This document shows positions 1 to 9,538 of a DNA stretch of 64,000 nt, one piece after another. The stretch comes from DASXHZ01 sp036488085 (GTDB lineage Bacteria > Acidobacteriota > Thermoanaerobaculia > Gp7-AA8): positions 62,001-126,000 of the forward strand of contig DASXHZ010000029.1 in assembly GCA_036488085.1 (NCBI GenBank). Reading direction: 5' to 3'. The translations under genes were made by a program, and so were the position numbers. Under the pieces are notes generated by a model. It was not told the DNA's origin. It worked only from the letters and a program-made list of their open reading frames with translations, and ran no database searches. How positions within the stretch are numbered: position 1 is the first letter of the stretch; the number at the start of each line of letters is the position of its first letter.

Positions 1-400
1 GCCCATACGCCCCGACGTTCTGGATCGGCGTCGCTCCGACGCTCCCCGGAATCCCGGAGAGGCACTCGATCCCCGCCCACCCGCGCAAGACCGCGAATGA
101 CACGAAGTCATCCCACACCTCTCCCGCCGCGACGCGGACCATCGCGTACTCGTCCCGGGCCTGTACCGTCACGCCGCGCAGGTCGACGTGAACGACGAGA
201 CCGTCGAATCCGCTGTCCGCGATCAGGAGGTTGCTGCCGCCGCCGAGGATGAAGAGGGGAAGGGAACGTTCGCGAGCCCAATCGATTGCCTCGCGGAGGG
301 CGTCGATGTCCCTCGCCCGGACGAAGTAGCGCGCCGGCCCGCCGATCCCGATGGTCGTGAAAGGGGCGAGCGGCACGTGTTGCTCAACGGTGACGGTCAT
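1..400 (-). CDS. murB: UDP-N-acetylenolpyruvoylglucosamine reductase MurB (N-terminal part)
   Basis: The reverse strand reads open from an ATG at 400 to the left edge (133 residues). MurB reduces UDP-GlcNAc-enolpyruvate to UDP-MurNAc with FAD and NADPH in the cytoplasm, an early step of peptidoglycan synthesis. Visible are the FAD-binding GGGSN at residues 53-57 and the motif PGSVGATPIQNVGAYG near residue 118-133, typical of MurB. The catalytic C-terminal part lies outside the window. It is divergent from the peptide transporter with only 28 bp between the start codons, so the two promoters must overlap. Confidence 0.93.
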   Translation of the reverse strand, partial: MTVTVEQHVPLAPFTTIGIGGPARYFVRARDIDALREAIDWARERSLPLFILGGGSNLLIADSGFDGLVVHVDLRGVTVQARDEYAMVRVAAGEVWDDFVSFAVLRGWAGIECLSGIPGSVGATPIQNVGAYG

Positions 401-428
401 TCGCGGCGCGCATGTTAACGTTGCCGCC

Positions 429-1757
<1,329 letters not shown>

Positions 1758-1762
1758 GTCCG

Positions 1763-2572
1763 CTAGGGCGCCGTCCCCGCGACGGCGAGCTCGTCCCATG
1801 CGTCGCCGGTGACGTTGTTGATCGTCGAGCCGTAGGCGGTCCAGCGATTCGACTTCGTGGCAGCGGGCGTGATGTTGATGATGGAGATAGGGTTGATGCA
1901 ACACGCGCCGTTCGTGGAAACCTGCGTCATCGTCATCGGCGGCAGCGTAAACGCCGTTCCGGTCTGCACGGGTGATCCGAGCGGTGGCCCCCATGTGACT
2001 CCGAACGTCTGCGCATTCACTGGGTCGAGATTCACGACACCAATGTTCGTGCGGTAGCTGACCGGATCGTCGGCACCGCCCATCGCAAAGACTCCGGCCG
2101 CCGGCGTGTTGATGGTCGCGAGCGGAATGGCAGGCAAATCCTGCGACGTCGTTCCGTTCGTACCCGGTTGCGGCGTCCAGATACGCGAACTAACGAAAAG
2201 GGCGCCGGTCTGATCGATCCCCGTTCCGTCCGAGTTCAGCGCAGCGGTGACGATGATTGCGCCGAGACCAGTCTGATTCAGATAGTCGCGGACAAAATCG
2301 GCGGAACGGATCCCGGTGGAGGCCTTGAGCGTCAGTAGCACCGGCTGTGGCGCTGACAGACCGGGCTGCGGCAGCCATTGCAGTTGGACGGTCTGATCGT
2401 GATTCGCGAGATTGGCGATCGAGATGTCGGACCGGTAGAACGTCCCGTTCACACCCGGCGTGCTGCCGGCGGCCGGGATGAGAAGCTGATAACCGGCGCC
2501 GAGCGGCTGGACGACGGCGGCCGTCAACGACGTCGCGGCGAGGAGAATTGCAAAAAATGTGAGTACGCGCAT
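1763..2572 (-). CDS. secreted protein of unknown function
   Basis: A 269-residue protein with a clear signal peptide (MRVLTFFAILLAATSLTAA) and then a polar, Asn/Thr/Pro-rich region with no cysteine cluster except a CC pair near residue 223. The composition and alternating hydrophobic pattern suggest an all-beta exported protein, but I recognise no family. The start at 2572 is chosen because it places the hydrophobic core directly after a basic N-terminus; ten more in-frame codons exist upstream. It lies convergent to the peptide transporter, with six bases between the stop codons. Confidence 0.7.
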   Translation of the reverse strand: MRVLTFFAILLAATSLTAAVVQPLGAGYQLLIPAAGSTPGVNGTFYRSDISIANLANHDQTVQLQWLPQPGLSAPQPVLLTLKASTGIRSADFVRDYLNQTGLGAIIVTAALNSDGTGIDQTGALFVSSRIWTPQPGTNGTTSQDLPAIPLATINTPAAGVFAMGGADDPVSYRTNIGVVNLDPVNAQTFGVTWGPPLGSPVQTGTAFTLPPMTMTQVSTNGACCINPISIINITPAATKSNRWTAYGSTINNVTGDAWDELAVAGTAP

Positions 2573-2607
2573 ACGTCTGACACAAAGCGTACTGCGTGCC
2601 ACGAAGC

Positions 2608-3123
2608 CTAAAACGAGCGCAACAGGATGCGCTGTTCCCCTTCGTCGGCCACATGCATGCGGCTGACGCCGGAATTCCAGAAGGCCCAGTCGTGGCTGAC
2701 GCCGGTGACCATGAGCGACTCGTCGGGGCAGAGCTCGCCGAGGGCGAGGCCGAGGGTCTGGACGTCAGTCGAGTCCTCGCTGCGTACGACGAATGTCGAC
2801 TCGAACGGCAGCTCGACGACGACGCCGAGCCGTTCGATTGCTTCGTGCAGTTGCCGGTAATCGGCGCCGGGCGTCAGGCTGTGACGGATCAGAAGGAAGT
2901 CGCGCGAGGTCGAGAACTGAGTCCGCGCCACGAGCAGCCGGGCATCATGGGCGACGTGCGAGCGCATCCAGCGGACCAGCAGGGCGGCATGACGAGACTC
3001 GTGGAGCCACACCTGCCAGCTTTGATCGAAATTCGGCTCGGCCCCGAGGCGGCGCATCGCGTGCGAAACGTCGACGGTCAACTCGCCTTCGTAGCAGATC
3101 TGGAACAGCTTGATCTCCCCCAT
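2608..3123 (-). CDS. conserved-looking hypothetical protein
   Basis: A 171-residue soluble protein without signal peptide or membrane segment. It has a hydrophobic/charged pattern of an alpha/beta domain and contains a WLHESRH stretch near residue 40, but no motif I can assign. The ATG at 3123 is preceded by GGGAGG five bases upstream, a good ribosome binding site; the GTG three bases earlier would be too close. It is divergent from the LigD-type polymerase gene, 40 bp away. Function unknown. Confidence 0.7.
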   Translation of the reverse strand: MGEIKLFQICYEGELTVDVSHAMRRLGAEPNFDQSWQVWLHESRHAALLVRWMRSHVAHDARLLVARTQFSTSRDFLLIRHSLTPGADYRQLHEAIERLGVVVELPFESTFVVRSEDSTDVQTLGLALGELCPDESLMVTGVSHDWAFWNSGVSRMHVADEGEQRILLRSF

Positions 3124-3163
3124 CACACCCTCCCAAGGTCAATGCTGTTGGATCAATCGTAGC

Positions 3164-4459
3164 ATGGCGACGGCGCGCGGCTTCACGAAGAAGAACGTGC
3201 TCGACTACTACCGCCGCGCGGCCAGGGTGCTGCTGCCGCACCTGAAGAACGTGCCGCTGTCGTTCAAGCGCTATCCCGACAGCATCGACGGCGAGTCGTT
3301 CTGGGAAAAAGACGCGCCGTCGTTCACGCCGAAGTGGGTGAAGACCCTCGCCGTGTCGCGCCGCGGCGAGGGAGAAGGCGACATCCACTACATCGTCGTG
3401 AATGACGTCAAGACGCTGAGGTGGCTCGTCGAGGTCGGCGGGATCGAGCTGCATCCGTTTCTGCATCGTGCGCCGAAGCTCGACGTCGCGACGAGCGTGG
3501 TCTTCGATCTCGATCCCGGCAGCGGCACGGACATCGATGACTGCTGCGACGTCGCACTGGTCCTGCGAGACGCCCTCGCGACGCTGAAGCTGAAATCGTT
3601 CGCGAAGGTGAGCGGGTCGAAGGGCGTGCAGGTCTACGTCCCGCTCAACACGAACGCCACCCATGAAGCGACCGAGGCGTTCGCACGGTTCGTCGCGGAC
3701 ACGCTCGCACGAGCACACCCGAAGGGGATCGTCTCGAAGATGGCGAAGCAACTCCGTACGGACCGCGTCTTCATCGACTGGAGCCAGAACGCCGATTACA
3801 AGACCACGGTCGCGGTGTACTCGCTCCGCGCCAAGCGCGAGACGCCGTTCGTCTCGATGCCGCTAGCGTGGAGCGAGGTCAAGAAACACGCGCCCCTCGA
3901 GTTCCCACCCGACGCCGCGCTCCGCAGGATCGCGAAGAAGGGCGACCTGTTCGCACCGGTGTTGAAGCTGAAACAAAAGCTGCCGCGAGGTTTTGGTGTA
4001 GCGCCGCCGACTCGGCGGCGTCCAGGCGGCGAGTCGGCGGCGCCACACAGAAGCCTCCCAAAGGAAGGTTCCCAATCTGGGCGCCGCCTCTTCGTCGTCG
4101 TCAAGACCGACCAGGCGGGCGACGAGCTGTGGCTCGACGTCGGCGGCAAGTTCGAGCGGTGGATCCTCCGGCCGGACCGCGAAGGCGGCTCCAGCCTCAT
4201 CGCGCGGTTCGCCGGCCAATTCCCTGTCCAGAAGGAGTACTACGCCGGCAAAGTGCCGCCCGAGTGGCGCAAACGCGTGAAACTCGAAGACGCGGGCGCG
4301 TATGAGGTGATCGAGGGGAGCTACGAGCGGCTTCGCCTCGATCTCTGGTTCACCGGGAAGGTCCTTTTGGGCCAGTGGATTCTCGAAAAGATCAACCCGG
4401 AAGAGACGCATCGAAGCTGGCGATTGTCACCCGTCTTGCGTCTACACTCTTCCCGATGA
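3164..4459 (+). CDS. LigD-type DNA polymerase/primase domain protein with degenerate phosphoesterase-like tail
   Basis: 431 residues. Residues 1-275 match the archaeo-eukaryotic primase-like polymerase domain of bacterial NHEJ ligase D: metal ligands D115 and D117 (VVFDLDPG), SGSKGVQVYVP at 150-160 and D205 in IDWSQN. Where LigD polymerases normally have His in SGSKGLH, this protein has Gln156. Residues 308-422 resemble the end of the LigD 3'-phosphoesterase domain (YEVIEG, LWFTGKVLLGQWIL, SWRL) but the usual HxxxxHYDFR catalytic block is missing. Between the domains, residues 278-295 are encoded by a palindromic repeat element. No ligase domain and no Ku gene are in the window. The start 3164 is the first Met before the conserved KKNVLDYY region. 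The stop overlaps the next start (ATGA). Confidence 0.82.
   Translation: MATARGFTKKNVLDYYRRAARVLLPHLKNVPLSFKRYPDSIDGESFWEKDAPSFTPKWVKTLAVSRRGEGEGDIHYIVVNDVKTLRWLVEVGGIELHPFLHRAPKLDVATSVVFDLDPGSGTDIDDCCDVALVLRDALATLKLKSFAKVSGSKGVQVYVPLNTNATHEATEAFARFVADTLARAHPKGIVSKMAKQLRTDRVFIDWSQNADYKTTVAVYSLRAKRETPFVSMPLAWSEVKKHAPLEFPPDAALRRIAKKGDLFAPVLKLKQKLPRGFGVAPPTRRRPGGESAAPHRSLPKEGSQSGRRLFVVVKTDQAGDELWLDVGGKFERWILRPDREGGSSLIARFAGQFPVQKEYYAGKVPPEWRKRVKLEDAGAYEVIEGSYERLRLDLWFTGKVLLGQWILEKINPEETHRSWRLSPVLRLHSSR
3996..4048. repeat. palindromic element A, copy 1, inside the LigD-type gene
   Basis: Two 24-base arms (3996-4019 and 4025-4048) are inverted copies differing at two positions, with a 5-base loop. 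The element starts GTGTAGCGCCGCCGACTC. It is read in frame as GVAPPTRRR...ESAAPH. Further copies are at 18166-18222 and 37371-37401. Confidence 0.9.
4443..4448 (+). promoter_or_regulatory. TACACT -10-like hexamer before the YihY gene
   Basis: TACACT ends 7 bp before the ATG at 4456, inside the end of the upstream gene. The spacing matches the short-leader promoter pattern seen repeatedly in this window, but translational coupling through ATGA may make it unnecessary. Confidence 0.3.
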
Positions 4460-5892
4460 GCGACCCCGCCCCCCAGCCCGAGCCGCCGGTGCGCGAGCAG
4501 CGCGACACGTGGCTCACGCGCTTCCGTGAGACGCGGCTGATCGTCTGGGGATGGCTGACCGACCCCGCGGTGCTCGTCTATCGGCGTGAGGCGACCGGCC
4601 GCCACAAGGCGCGCGTCCTCACCGTGGAGTTCTTCCTCTTCGTCCGCGAGGTCGCCCGCGAGTTCTACGAGATCCAGGGGACGTCGCGCGCCGCGTCACT
4701 CGCCTACACGACGCTTCTCTCGCTCATCCCGCTGCTCGTCGCCTTCACCCAGGTCCTCCGCCGCTACTTCGGAACGCTGTTTCCCGACTTCCAGTCGCAG
4801 ATCGACAGCGTCCTGAACGTCGTCATACCCTACCAGTCGCCGACGCTCACGTACCACCTCGCCCGCTTCGCCGAGAACGCGCAGGCCGCCTCGACCCTCG
4901 GCGCGATCACGTTCATGGTCATCGCCTTCCGCCTCTTTCTCGCGGTCGAGTCGACCGTGAATCAGATCTGGAAGGTGCGGAGCGCGCACGGATACCGCCA
5001 GAAGATCATGGCGTTCACCATGCTGTTCTTCTGGGGCCCGCTGCTCATGGGCCTCTCGTTCACGACCACGACGATGCTCGAGCGCAACCGCTACCTGCGC
5101 GTGTTGCTCAAGCACGACATCATCTTCGCCATCGCGCCGGTGGTCATCCTCTTCATCGCGTTCACGATGCTCTTCTGGCTCGTCCCCTCGGCCAAGGTGA
5201 AGCTGGAGTCGGCCGCCATCGGAGCGCTCGTCACAACGTCGCTCTTCACCCTCGTCCGCTGGGCCTTCGGCGTCTACTCCAATCACCTCTTCAGCGGCCG
5301 CTTCAACCTGATTTACGGCGCCGTCGGTCTCGCGGTCATCTTCCTGATCGCGATCGAGATCATGTGGGTGGTCATCCTCCTCGGCGTCGAGATCAGCTAC
5401 GTCTTCCAGAACCTCTACGGCGTCCTGCGCGCCACCGAGCAGCGGATCGGCGACGAGCCGCGCTACGACGTCTACTACGCTCTTCGCGCCCTCATCGAAG
5501 TCTGCCGGCGCTTCGACCGCCGCGAAGACATCCCGTCGTCGTACCGCCTCGCCGAGCAGTTCGGAACGACCGATCCGCAAATGCTGCGCGTGATGCGGAA
5601 GCTAGAAGACGCAAAGCTCGTCAAGGTCGTCGGCGGCGACTACCCCGGCTACCTCCCCGCCTGCGATCCCGACCGCATCACGGTCGAAGAAGTCGTGATG
5701 CAGGTGGAGGGCGCGCGGCGCGACATGCCGGAGCTCGAATCCGACAGCGAAGAGCGCCGCCTCATCCGCGAGCTGATGGACCGCCTCAACGTCTGCCTGA
5801 CCTCCGCCCTCGACCGCACCACCGTCGGCCAGATCGTCCGGCAGCTTTACTCGCCGCGGGCGGCGCGGCGGGATGACGCGGCGTCGTCGTGA
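4456..5892 (+). CDS. YihY/BrkB family membrane protein with C-terminal winged-helix-like region
   Basis: 478 residues. The YihY/BrkB core (about residues 65-330) has six predicted membrane segments and the family signature ASLAYTTLLSLIPLL. Proteins of this family were once called RNase BN, but their function is not settled. The core is followed by about 140 cytoplasmic residues containing a helix-turn-helix-like stretch (SYRLAEQFGTTDPQMLRVMRKL), so the protein may sense or bind something on the cytoplasmic side. Its ATG overlaps the stop of the polymerase gene (ATGA), which suggests coupled translation. Confidence 0.88.
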   Translation: MSDPAPQPEPPVREQRDTWLTRFRETRLIVWGWLTDPAVLVYRREATGRHKARVLTVEFFLFVREVAREFYEIQGTSRAASLAYTTLLSLIPLLVAFTQVLRRYFGTLFPDFQSQIDSVLNVVIPYQSPTLTYHLARFAENAQAASTLGAITFMVIAFRLFLAVESTVNQIWKVRSAHGYRQKIMAFTMLFFWGPLLMGLSFTTTTMLERNRYLRVLLKHDIIFAIAPVVILFIAFTMLFWLVPSAKVKLESAAIGALVTTSLFTLVRWAFGVYSNHLFSGRFNLIYGAVGLAVIFLIAIEIMWVVILLGVEISYVFQNLYGVLRATEQRIGDEPRYDVYYALRALIEVCRRFDRREDIPSSYRLAEQFGTTDPQMLRVMRKLEDAKLVKVVGGDYPGYLPACDPDRITVEEVVMQVEGARRDMPELESDSEERRLIRELMDRLNVCLTSALDRTTVGQIVRQLYSPRAARRDDAASS

Positions 5893-5902
5893 CGCGTCAC
5901 GA

Positions 5903-6145
5903 TTACTCGCGTGCGACAGCCGCGGCCAATTCTGTGATGTCCTCGAAGTAGTGCCGATGCGTTTTTCTCAACGCATCTTCGCTTTCGGCCTGAAGCAAGA
6001 CGACTTCTCGTTGTATTCCGTCGCGATGCAACTGAAGCTCGCGCTCGAGCCCCGCATTCTGGGCCAAGAGACGATCACTGTCTGCGTAAGGCCGGATGCT
6101 CAAGAGCTCTCCACGTGAGCGATCGTATTCAAGCAAGAAGATCAT
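5903..6145 (-). CDS. small hypothetical protein downstream of the RelA/SpoT-like gene
   Basis: 80 residues, acidic C-terminal half, no membrane segment. It begins MIFLLEYDRSRGELLSIRPY and ends with a helical region rich in Glu and Arg. The ATG at 6145 has GAGG six bases upstream; a TTG twelve bases earlier overlaps the stop of the preceding gene. It directly follows the alarmone-synthetase-like gene on the same strand and both are AT-richer than their surroundings, which suggests they travelled together. It could be a partner or antidote of the upstream protein; no family recognised. Confidence 0.6.
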   Translation of the reverse strand: MIFLLEYDRSRGELLSIRPYADSDRLLAQNAGLERELQLHRDGIQREVVLLQAESEDALRKTHRHYFEDITELAAAVARE

Positions 6146-6153
6146 TCGGAACC

Positions 6154-6849
6154 TCAACCGGGTTTGACCGGCCCGTCAAGCAACAATTGTATGGCTTTCA
6201 GAAGCTCATTCCGGCCTGCTCGTAGTCCTTGGGCAATTGCGGCACGGGCTGCGTCAGCTTGGGCAGGATCCGCCTCCAGTTTTTCGACTTCTTCGATCAC
6301 TCCAGACGCAACGTCGAGCGCGCGCCTCGTCGATTCCGGACCCCCGCCGTACTTGATTGCCGGATCGTTCAGGCCGGCGAACTTCTCGCACATTTCAGCC
6401 CAAGCATGCTGAAGAGCAGTGCGAATCTGAACTTCGATCGTTTTCCCGCCCTCGCGGACGACGAGATGAACTGCTCGGTATCCATGGCTCGGCTTCAGCC
6501 GTCGATCCAATACCGTAACGTCATTAAATGCGCGCGCTATTGCTTCGACGGTGCGATCCTGCTCCCCCATGTCGTCCACAACTGCTCTGCAGCCTGCGAT
6601 GTCCTGCATCTGCGATAGACGAATCGATTCGCGCTTGAGCTTTTCGGCTATCGAACTGGTCAGTTTTGAGGGACGCCCTGTGACCGACAAACACGTCACG
6701 CGATAGATGCGTTCGACAACCAGGTTGTAGGCCGGTTCGAACGTGAGCTTATATTCATCAAGAGTTCTCAGGTCAGCCTCATCAAACTCTTGCCGACGCA
6801 ACCGATCTCCGAGACGGTCGATCTGCGCGTTGCTGAGATGTTTCGCCAC
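6154..6849 (-). CDS. small alarmone-synthetase-like RelA/SpoT-domain protein
   Basis: 231 residues consisting almost only of a RelA/SpoT nucleotidyltransferase domain, with no hydrolase, TGS or ACT domain. Conserved synthetase positions are present: GRPSK at 58-62, QDIAGCR at 82-88, SHGYRAVH at 121-128, the catalytic Glu139 in EVQIRT, and HAWAE at 148-152. Such stand-alone domains make (p)ppGpp or, in the toxic branch, ppApp or pyrophosphorylated tRNA. The short length, the atypical local base composition and the small downstream gene fit a toxin-antitoxin-like (toxSAS) pair, but this is inference. Confidence 0.82.
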   Translation of the reverse strand: MAKHLSNAQIDRLGDRLRRQEFDEADLRTLDEYKLTFEPAYNLVVERIYRVTCLSVTGRPSKLTSSIAEKLKRESIRLSQMQDIAGCRAVVDDMGEQDRTVEAIARAFNDVTVLDRRLKPSHGYRAVHLVVREGGKTIEVQIRTALQHAWAEMCEKFAGLNDPAIKYGGGPESTRRALDVASGVIEEVEKLEADPAQADAARAAIAQGLRAGRNELLKAIQLLLDGPVKPG

Positions 6850-6881
6850 GACGGCGAAATCTTATCGCGATGATTCGTCTC

Positions 6882-7658
6882 TCAAGTGCGGCGGCGGCCC
6901 GCCGCCGCCCCACTGAGCTCCTGACGCCGCTTCCGGATGATGTAGACGCGGCGGAAGGTCTCGTAGGCGACGGTAGTCATCGTTACCCATAGGAGGCCGG
7001 CGGTGACCCCGGCGCCGACGTCGCTGATCCAGTGGACGCCGAGGTAGACGCGAGAGAGGGCGACGCCGATGACGAGCGTCGTCGCGAGGGCGAGCGCGGC
7101 GGCCTTCCAACGCCAGCGGACGTGGGCGCGCAACGCGAGGTACGCGAGCGCACCGAAAACGACCGTCGATCCCATCGCGTGGCCGCTTGGGAACGAATAG
7201 CCGCTCGCGCGCATGAGCATCTGCGCGACGTCGGGCCGCGCACGCGCGAAGTAGCGCTTCAGCTCCCAGTCGAGAGCGCCGCCGCCGAGCGACGTGAACC
7301 CGAGGTACAACGCCCATCGAAAGCGCTTCCGCACGAGAAAGACGATCAGGACGATGCCGCCGATCACCGCGACGCCGACCGGCCCGCCGATGGTCGACAT
7401 CACGTCGAAGAACGATGTCGCACTCGCGAACCGCTTCGCGACCGCCCAGTCATGGACGCGGGTGTCGATCTTCTGGAGCACGGGACTCTTCGAGTGGACG
7501 AGCTCTGCCAGATCGAGGAACTGGTCTCCGGCCCATGCCAAGAGGAGGCCGGCGGCGACGAAGATGACGACCACCGGCAGGTAGTCGTGAAATCGCCACC
7601 GCGACGCCATCCGGTTCGCGATCACCTTGCCGAACCGGCCGATCGGCGGATGGACCAC
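6882..7658 (-). CDS. PAP2 superfamily membrane phosphatase
   Basis: 258 residues with at least five membrane segments. The three phosphatase motifs are visible: KRYFARARP, the catalytic PSGH, and SRVYLGVHWISD. Family members dephosphorylate lipid phosphates such as undecaprenyl pyrophosphate or phosphatidate at the outer face of the inner membrane. The start is uncertain. The first usable start is the GTG at 7658, but the frame stays open upstream to 7727 and encodes a convincing extra membrane segment (LLYVAFLAVFLLLWGVF), with only a CTG as candidate start. This overlaps the end of the upstream gene. Confidence 0.88.
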   Translation of the reverse strand: MVHPPIGRFGKVIANRMASRWRFHDYLPVVVIFVAAGLLLAWAGDQFLDLAELVHSKSPVLQKIDTRVHDWAVAKRFASATSFFDVMSTIGGPVGVAVIGGIVLIVFLVRKRFRWALYLGFTSLGGGALDWELKRYFARARPDVAQMLMRASGYSFPSGHAMGSTVVFGALAYLALRAHVRWRWKAAALALATTLVIGVALSRVYLGVHWISDVGAGVTAGLLWVTMTTVAYETFRRVYIIRKRRQELSGAAAGRRRT

Positions 7659-7713
7659 GCTGAAAACGCCCCAGAGGAGTAGAAAGACAGCGAGGAAGGC
7701 GACGTAGAGCAGG

Positions 7714-9516
7714 TTAGAACCCGCCGCTCATGTACTTCCACTGCACGATCTTCTCGTTGATCTCGCGCAGGCGTCGGGAAATCATGCGGCAGAGGAGGTT
7801 GAGGAACTGCAGCGACGCGTTCGGATCCATCGAGAGGATCTCGTTCAGCGTGGCGCGATCGATCGATAGCACCGTGGCGTCGCCCTCGTGCGCCTTGGCG
7901 TCGGCGGAGCGCGGCTTGTCGTCGATCAGCGCCATCTCGCCGAAGAAGTCGCCGCGGTCGAGCACCGCGAGCGCTTCCTCGCCGACGCCGGGGATGAACT
8001 TCGAAATGCGGATGCGGCCGTCGAGGACGATGTAGAGCTTCTCGCCCTTCTCCCCCTCGCGGAACATCATCGACCCCTCGCGGAAGCGCTCTTCGCTGGA
8101 GAACGTCGCGAGGAGCTTCATTTCCGCCGCGGAGAGGCCGCGCTCCTTGAAGAGGTCGACCTTCTCCTCCGACTTAACGGTGACCTGCGCCATCTCGCGC
8201 TTCTTCCCCTCGTCGCGCTTGCGGCCGGCGCCGCGCTTCGCGTCCTCCTGGAAGAAGAGCTTGAGCTGTTCGTTCGCGTCGCGAACCTTCTCGGCGAGCG
8301 ACCGCCAGAACGCCCAATGCAGCCCGACGGCGATCTCTTTGTCCTCATCCATCATCTGGTCGAGGGCGCTGAAGGAGAAGGTGTAGCAGGACGACGACTC
8401 CGTCGCGATAGCGTCGCTGGAGCGGTGCGTCCGGTCGATGAAGTTCATCTCCCCGAAGATCTGGTCGCCCATCAGCGCGCCGAGGATCTGCGGCCCGAAC
8501 GGAGTCTCCTTGCGGACCTCGAAACGACCATCGCGGACGACGTAGAAGTCCATCGAACGGTCATCCTCGCGGAAAACGTAGTCGCTGGAGAGGAACGCGT
8601 CGATGTGCGTGAAGCGCGAGAGCCGGAAGATCTGCTCGTCCTTCATGTGCTGGAAGACGGTGAGCTTCCGGAGCTCGGACGAGACCTGGATGAGGTTCTC
8701 GCGCTTCTCGGCGTCGCGCGTGATCTTCTGCGTGATCAGCTTCAGGTCGCGCGAGTCGACGCGGAAGAGGCTCTCTTTGCGGCACTCGAGGCGCTCGGTG
8801 TGGATCTGCAACTGCTCGACGCGCAGCTTGATCCGCGCGTTGAGCTCCTTCGTCTCGATGTTGCTGATGCGCTTGATGGTGTTGATCATCCTGCGCACCG
8901 CCTCGGTCGACTCGCCTTTCTGGTCGGTGGCGAGGAGGAACGCGTCGATGAAGTCGTCGAGCGACTTCTCGAAGTTCTTCAGCTCGAACTCCACGCGGCC
9001 CGAGAGCTCCGCGAGACCGCGGTCGAACGGGTTGAGCTGGCGCGACTTCACGATCTCCTCGTGCGCCGCCGTCCACTCGCCCTGCGAGTAATAGAGGCGG
9101 CAGAGGATCTCGTAGACGCGATAGTTGTTGGGCGTCTTCAGCTTCGCGATCTCCAGCAATTCGATCGCCTTCGCCGTCTGGTCCTTCGCCATGTGGTACT
9201 GCGCGAGGCCGACGTACTGCGAGGCGTCGATCTCATCGCGTGCCCGCTCGGCGGCGACTTCGAGGCGCACGTCGGCGAACCGCGACTCCTCCGCCTCGCG
9301 CTTCTGGTCGCGAACGCGGGCGAGGTTGATGCGGATGGAAACCGAGCCGGGGCGGAGCTTCTCCGCCATTTCGTAGAGGTGGATCGCCTCGTCGAACATC
9401 GACTGGTCGGCGTACCGCCGCGCGAGCGCAAGGATGTCATCGGCATCGATCGCGATCGATGCCTCGGGCGTCAGCGTGCGAAACCGCGCACGCGAACCCA
9501 CCGGCTGCTCGGCCAT
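7714..9516 (-). CDS. TPR protein with two cyclic-nucleotide-binding domains
   Basis: 600 residues. Residues 25-190 form TPR-like helical pairs (YADQSMFDEAIHLYEMAEKL and later repeats). Two cNMP-binding beta-rolls follow, about residues 285-400 (GDQIFGEMNFID) and 475-590 (RGDFFGEMALIDDKPRSA). The FGEMALIDDKPRSA phosphate-binding cassette of the second domain is close to consensus, while the first has THRSS in the corresponding place and may not bind a nucleotide. There is no DNA-binding or kinase domain, so it probably acts as a scaffold or sensor. It is divergent from the CrtC-like gene with 22 bp between. Confidence 0.87.
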   Translation of the reverse strand: MAEQPVGSRARFRTLTPEASIAIDADDILALARRYADQSMFDEAIHLYEMAEKLRPGSVSIRINLARVRDQKREAEESRFADVRLEVAAERARDEIDASQYVGLAQYHMAKDQTAKAIELLEIAKLKTPNNYRVYEILCRLYYSQGEWTAAHEEIVKSRQLNPFDRGLAELSGRVEFELKNFEKSLDDFIDAFLLATDQKGESTEAVRRMINTIKRISNIETKELNARIKLRVEQLQIHTERLECRKESLFRVDSRDLKLITQKITRDAEKRENLIQVSSELRKLTVFQHMKDEQIFRLSRFTHIDAFLSSDYVFREDDRSMDFYVVRDGRFEVRKETPFGPQILGALMGDQIFGEMNFIDRTHRSSDAIATESSSCYTFSFSALDQMMDEDKEIAVGLHWAFWRSLAEKVRDANEQLKLFFQEDAKRGAGRKRDEGKKREMAQVTVKSEEKVDLFKERGLSAAEMKLLATFSSEERFREGSMMFREGEKGEKLYIVLDGRIRISKFIPGVGEEALAVLDRGDFFGEMALIDDKPRSADAKAHEGDATVLSIDRATLNEILSMDPNASLQFLNLLCRMISRRLREINEKIVQWKYMSGGF

Positions 9517-9525
9517 AGAGCCCGA

Positions 9526-9532
9526 TATTATC
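9526..9532. promoter_or_regulatory. shared divergent -10 region
   Basis: The 22 bp between two divergent start codons contain TATTAT on the plus strand (7 bp before the ATG at 9539) and GATAAT on the minus strand (about 10 bp before the ATG at 9516), overlapping each other. Any -35 elements must lie inside the opposite gene. Confidence 0.45.
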
Positions 9533-9538
9533 TCGACA

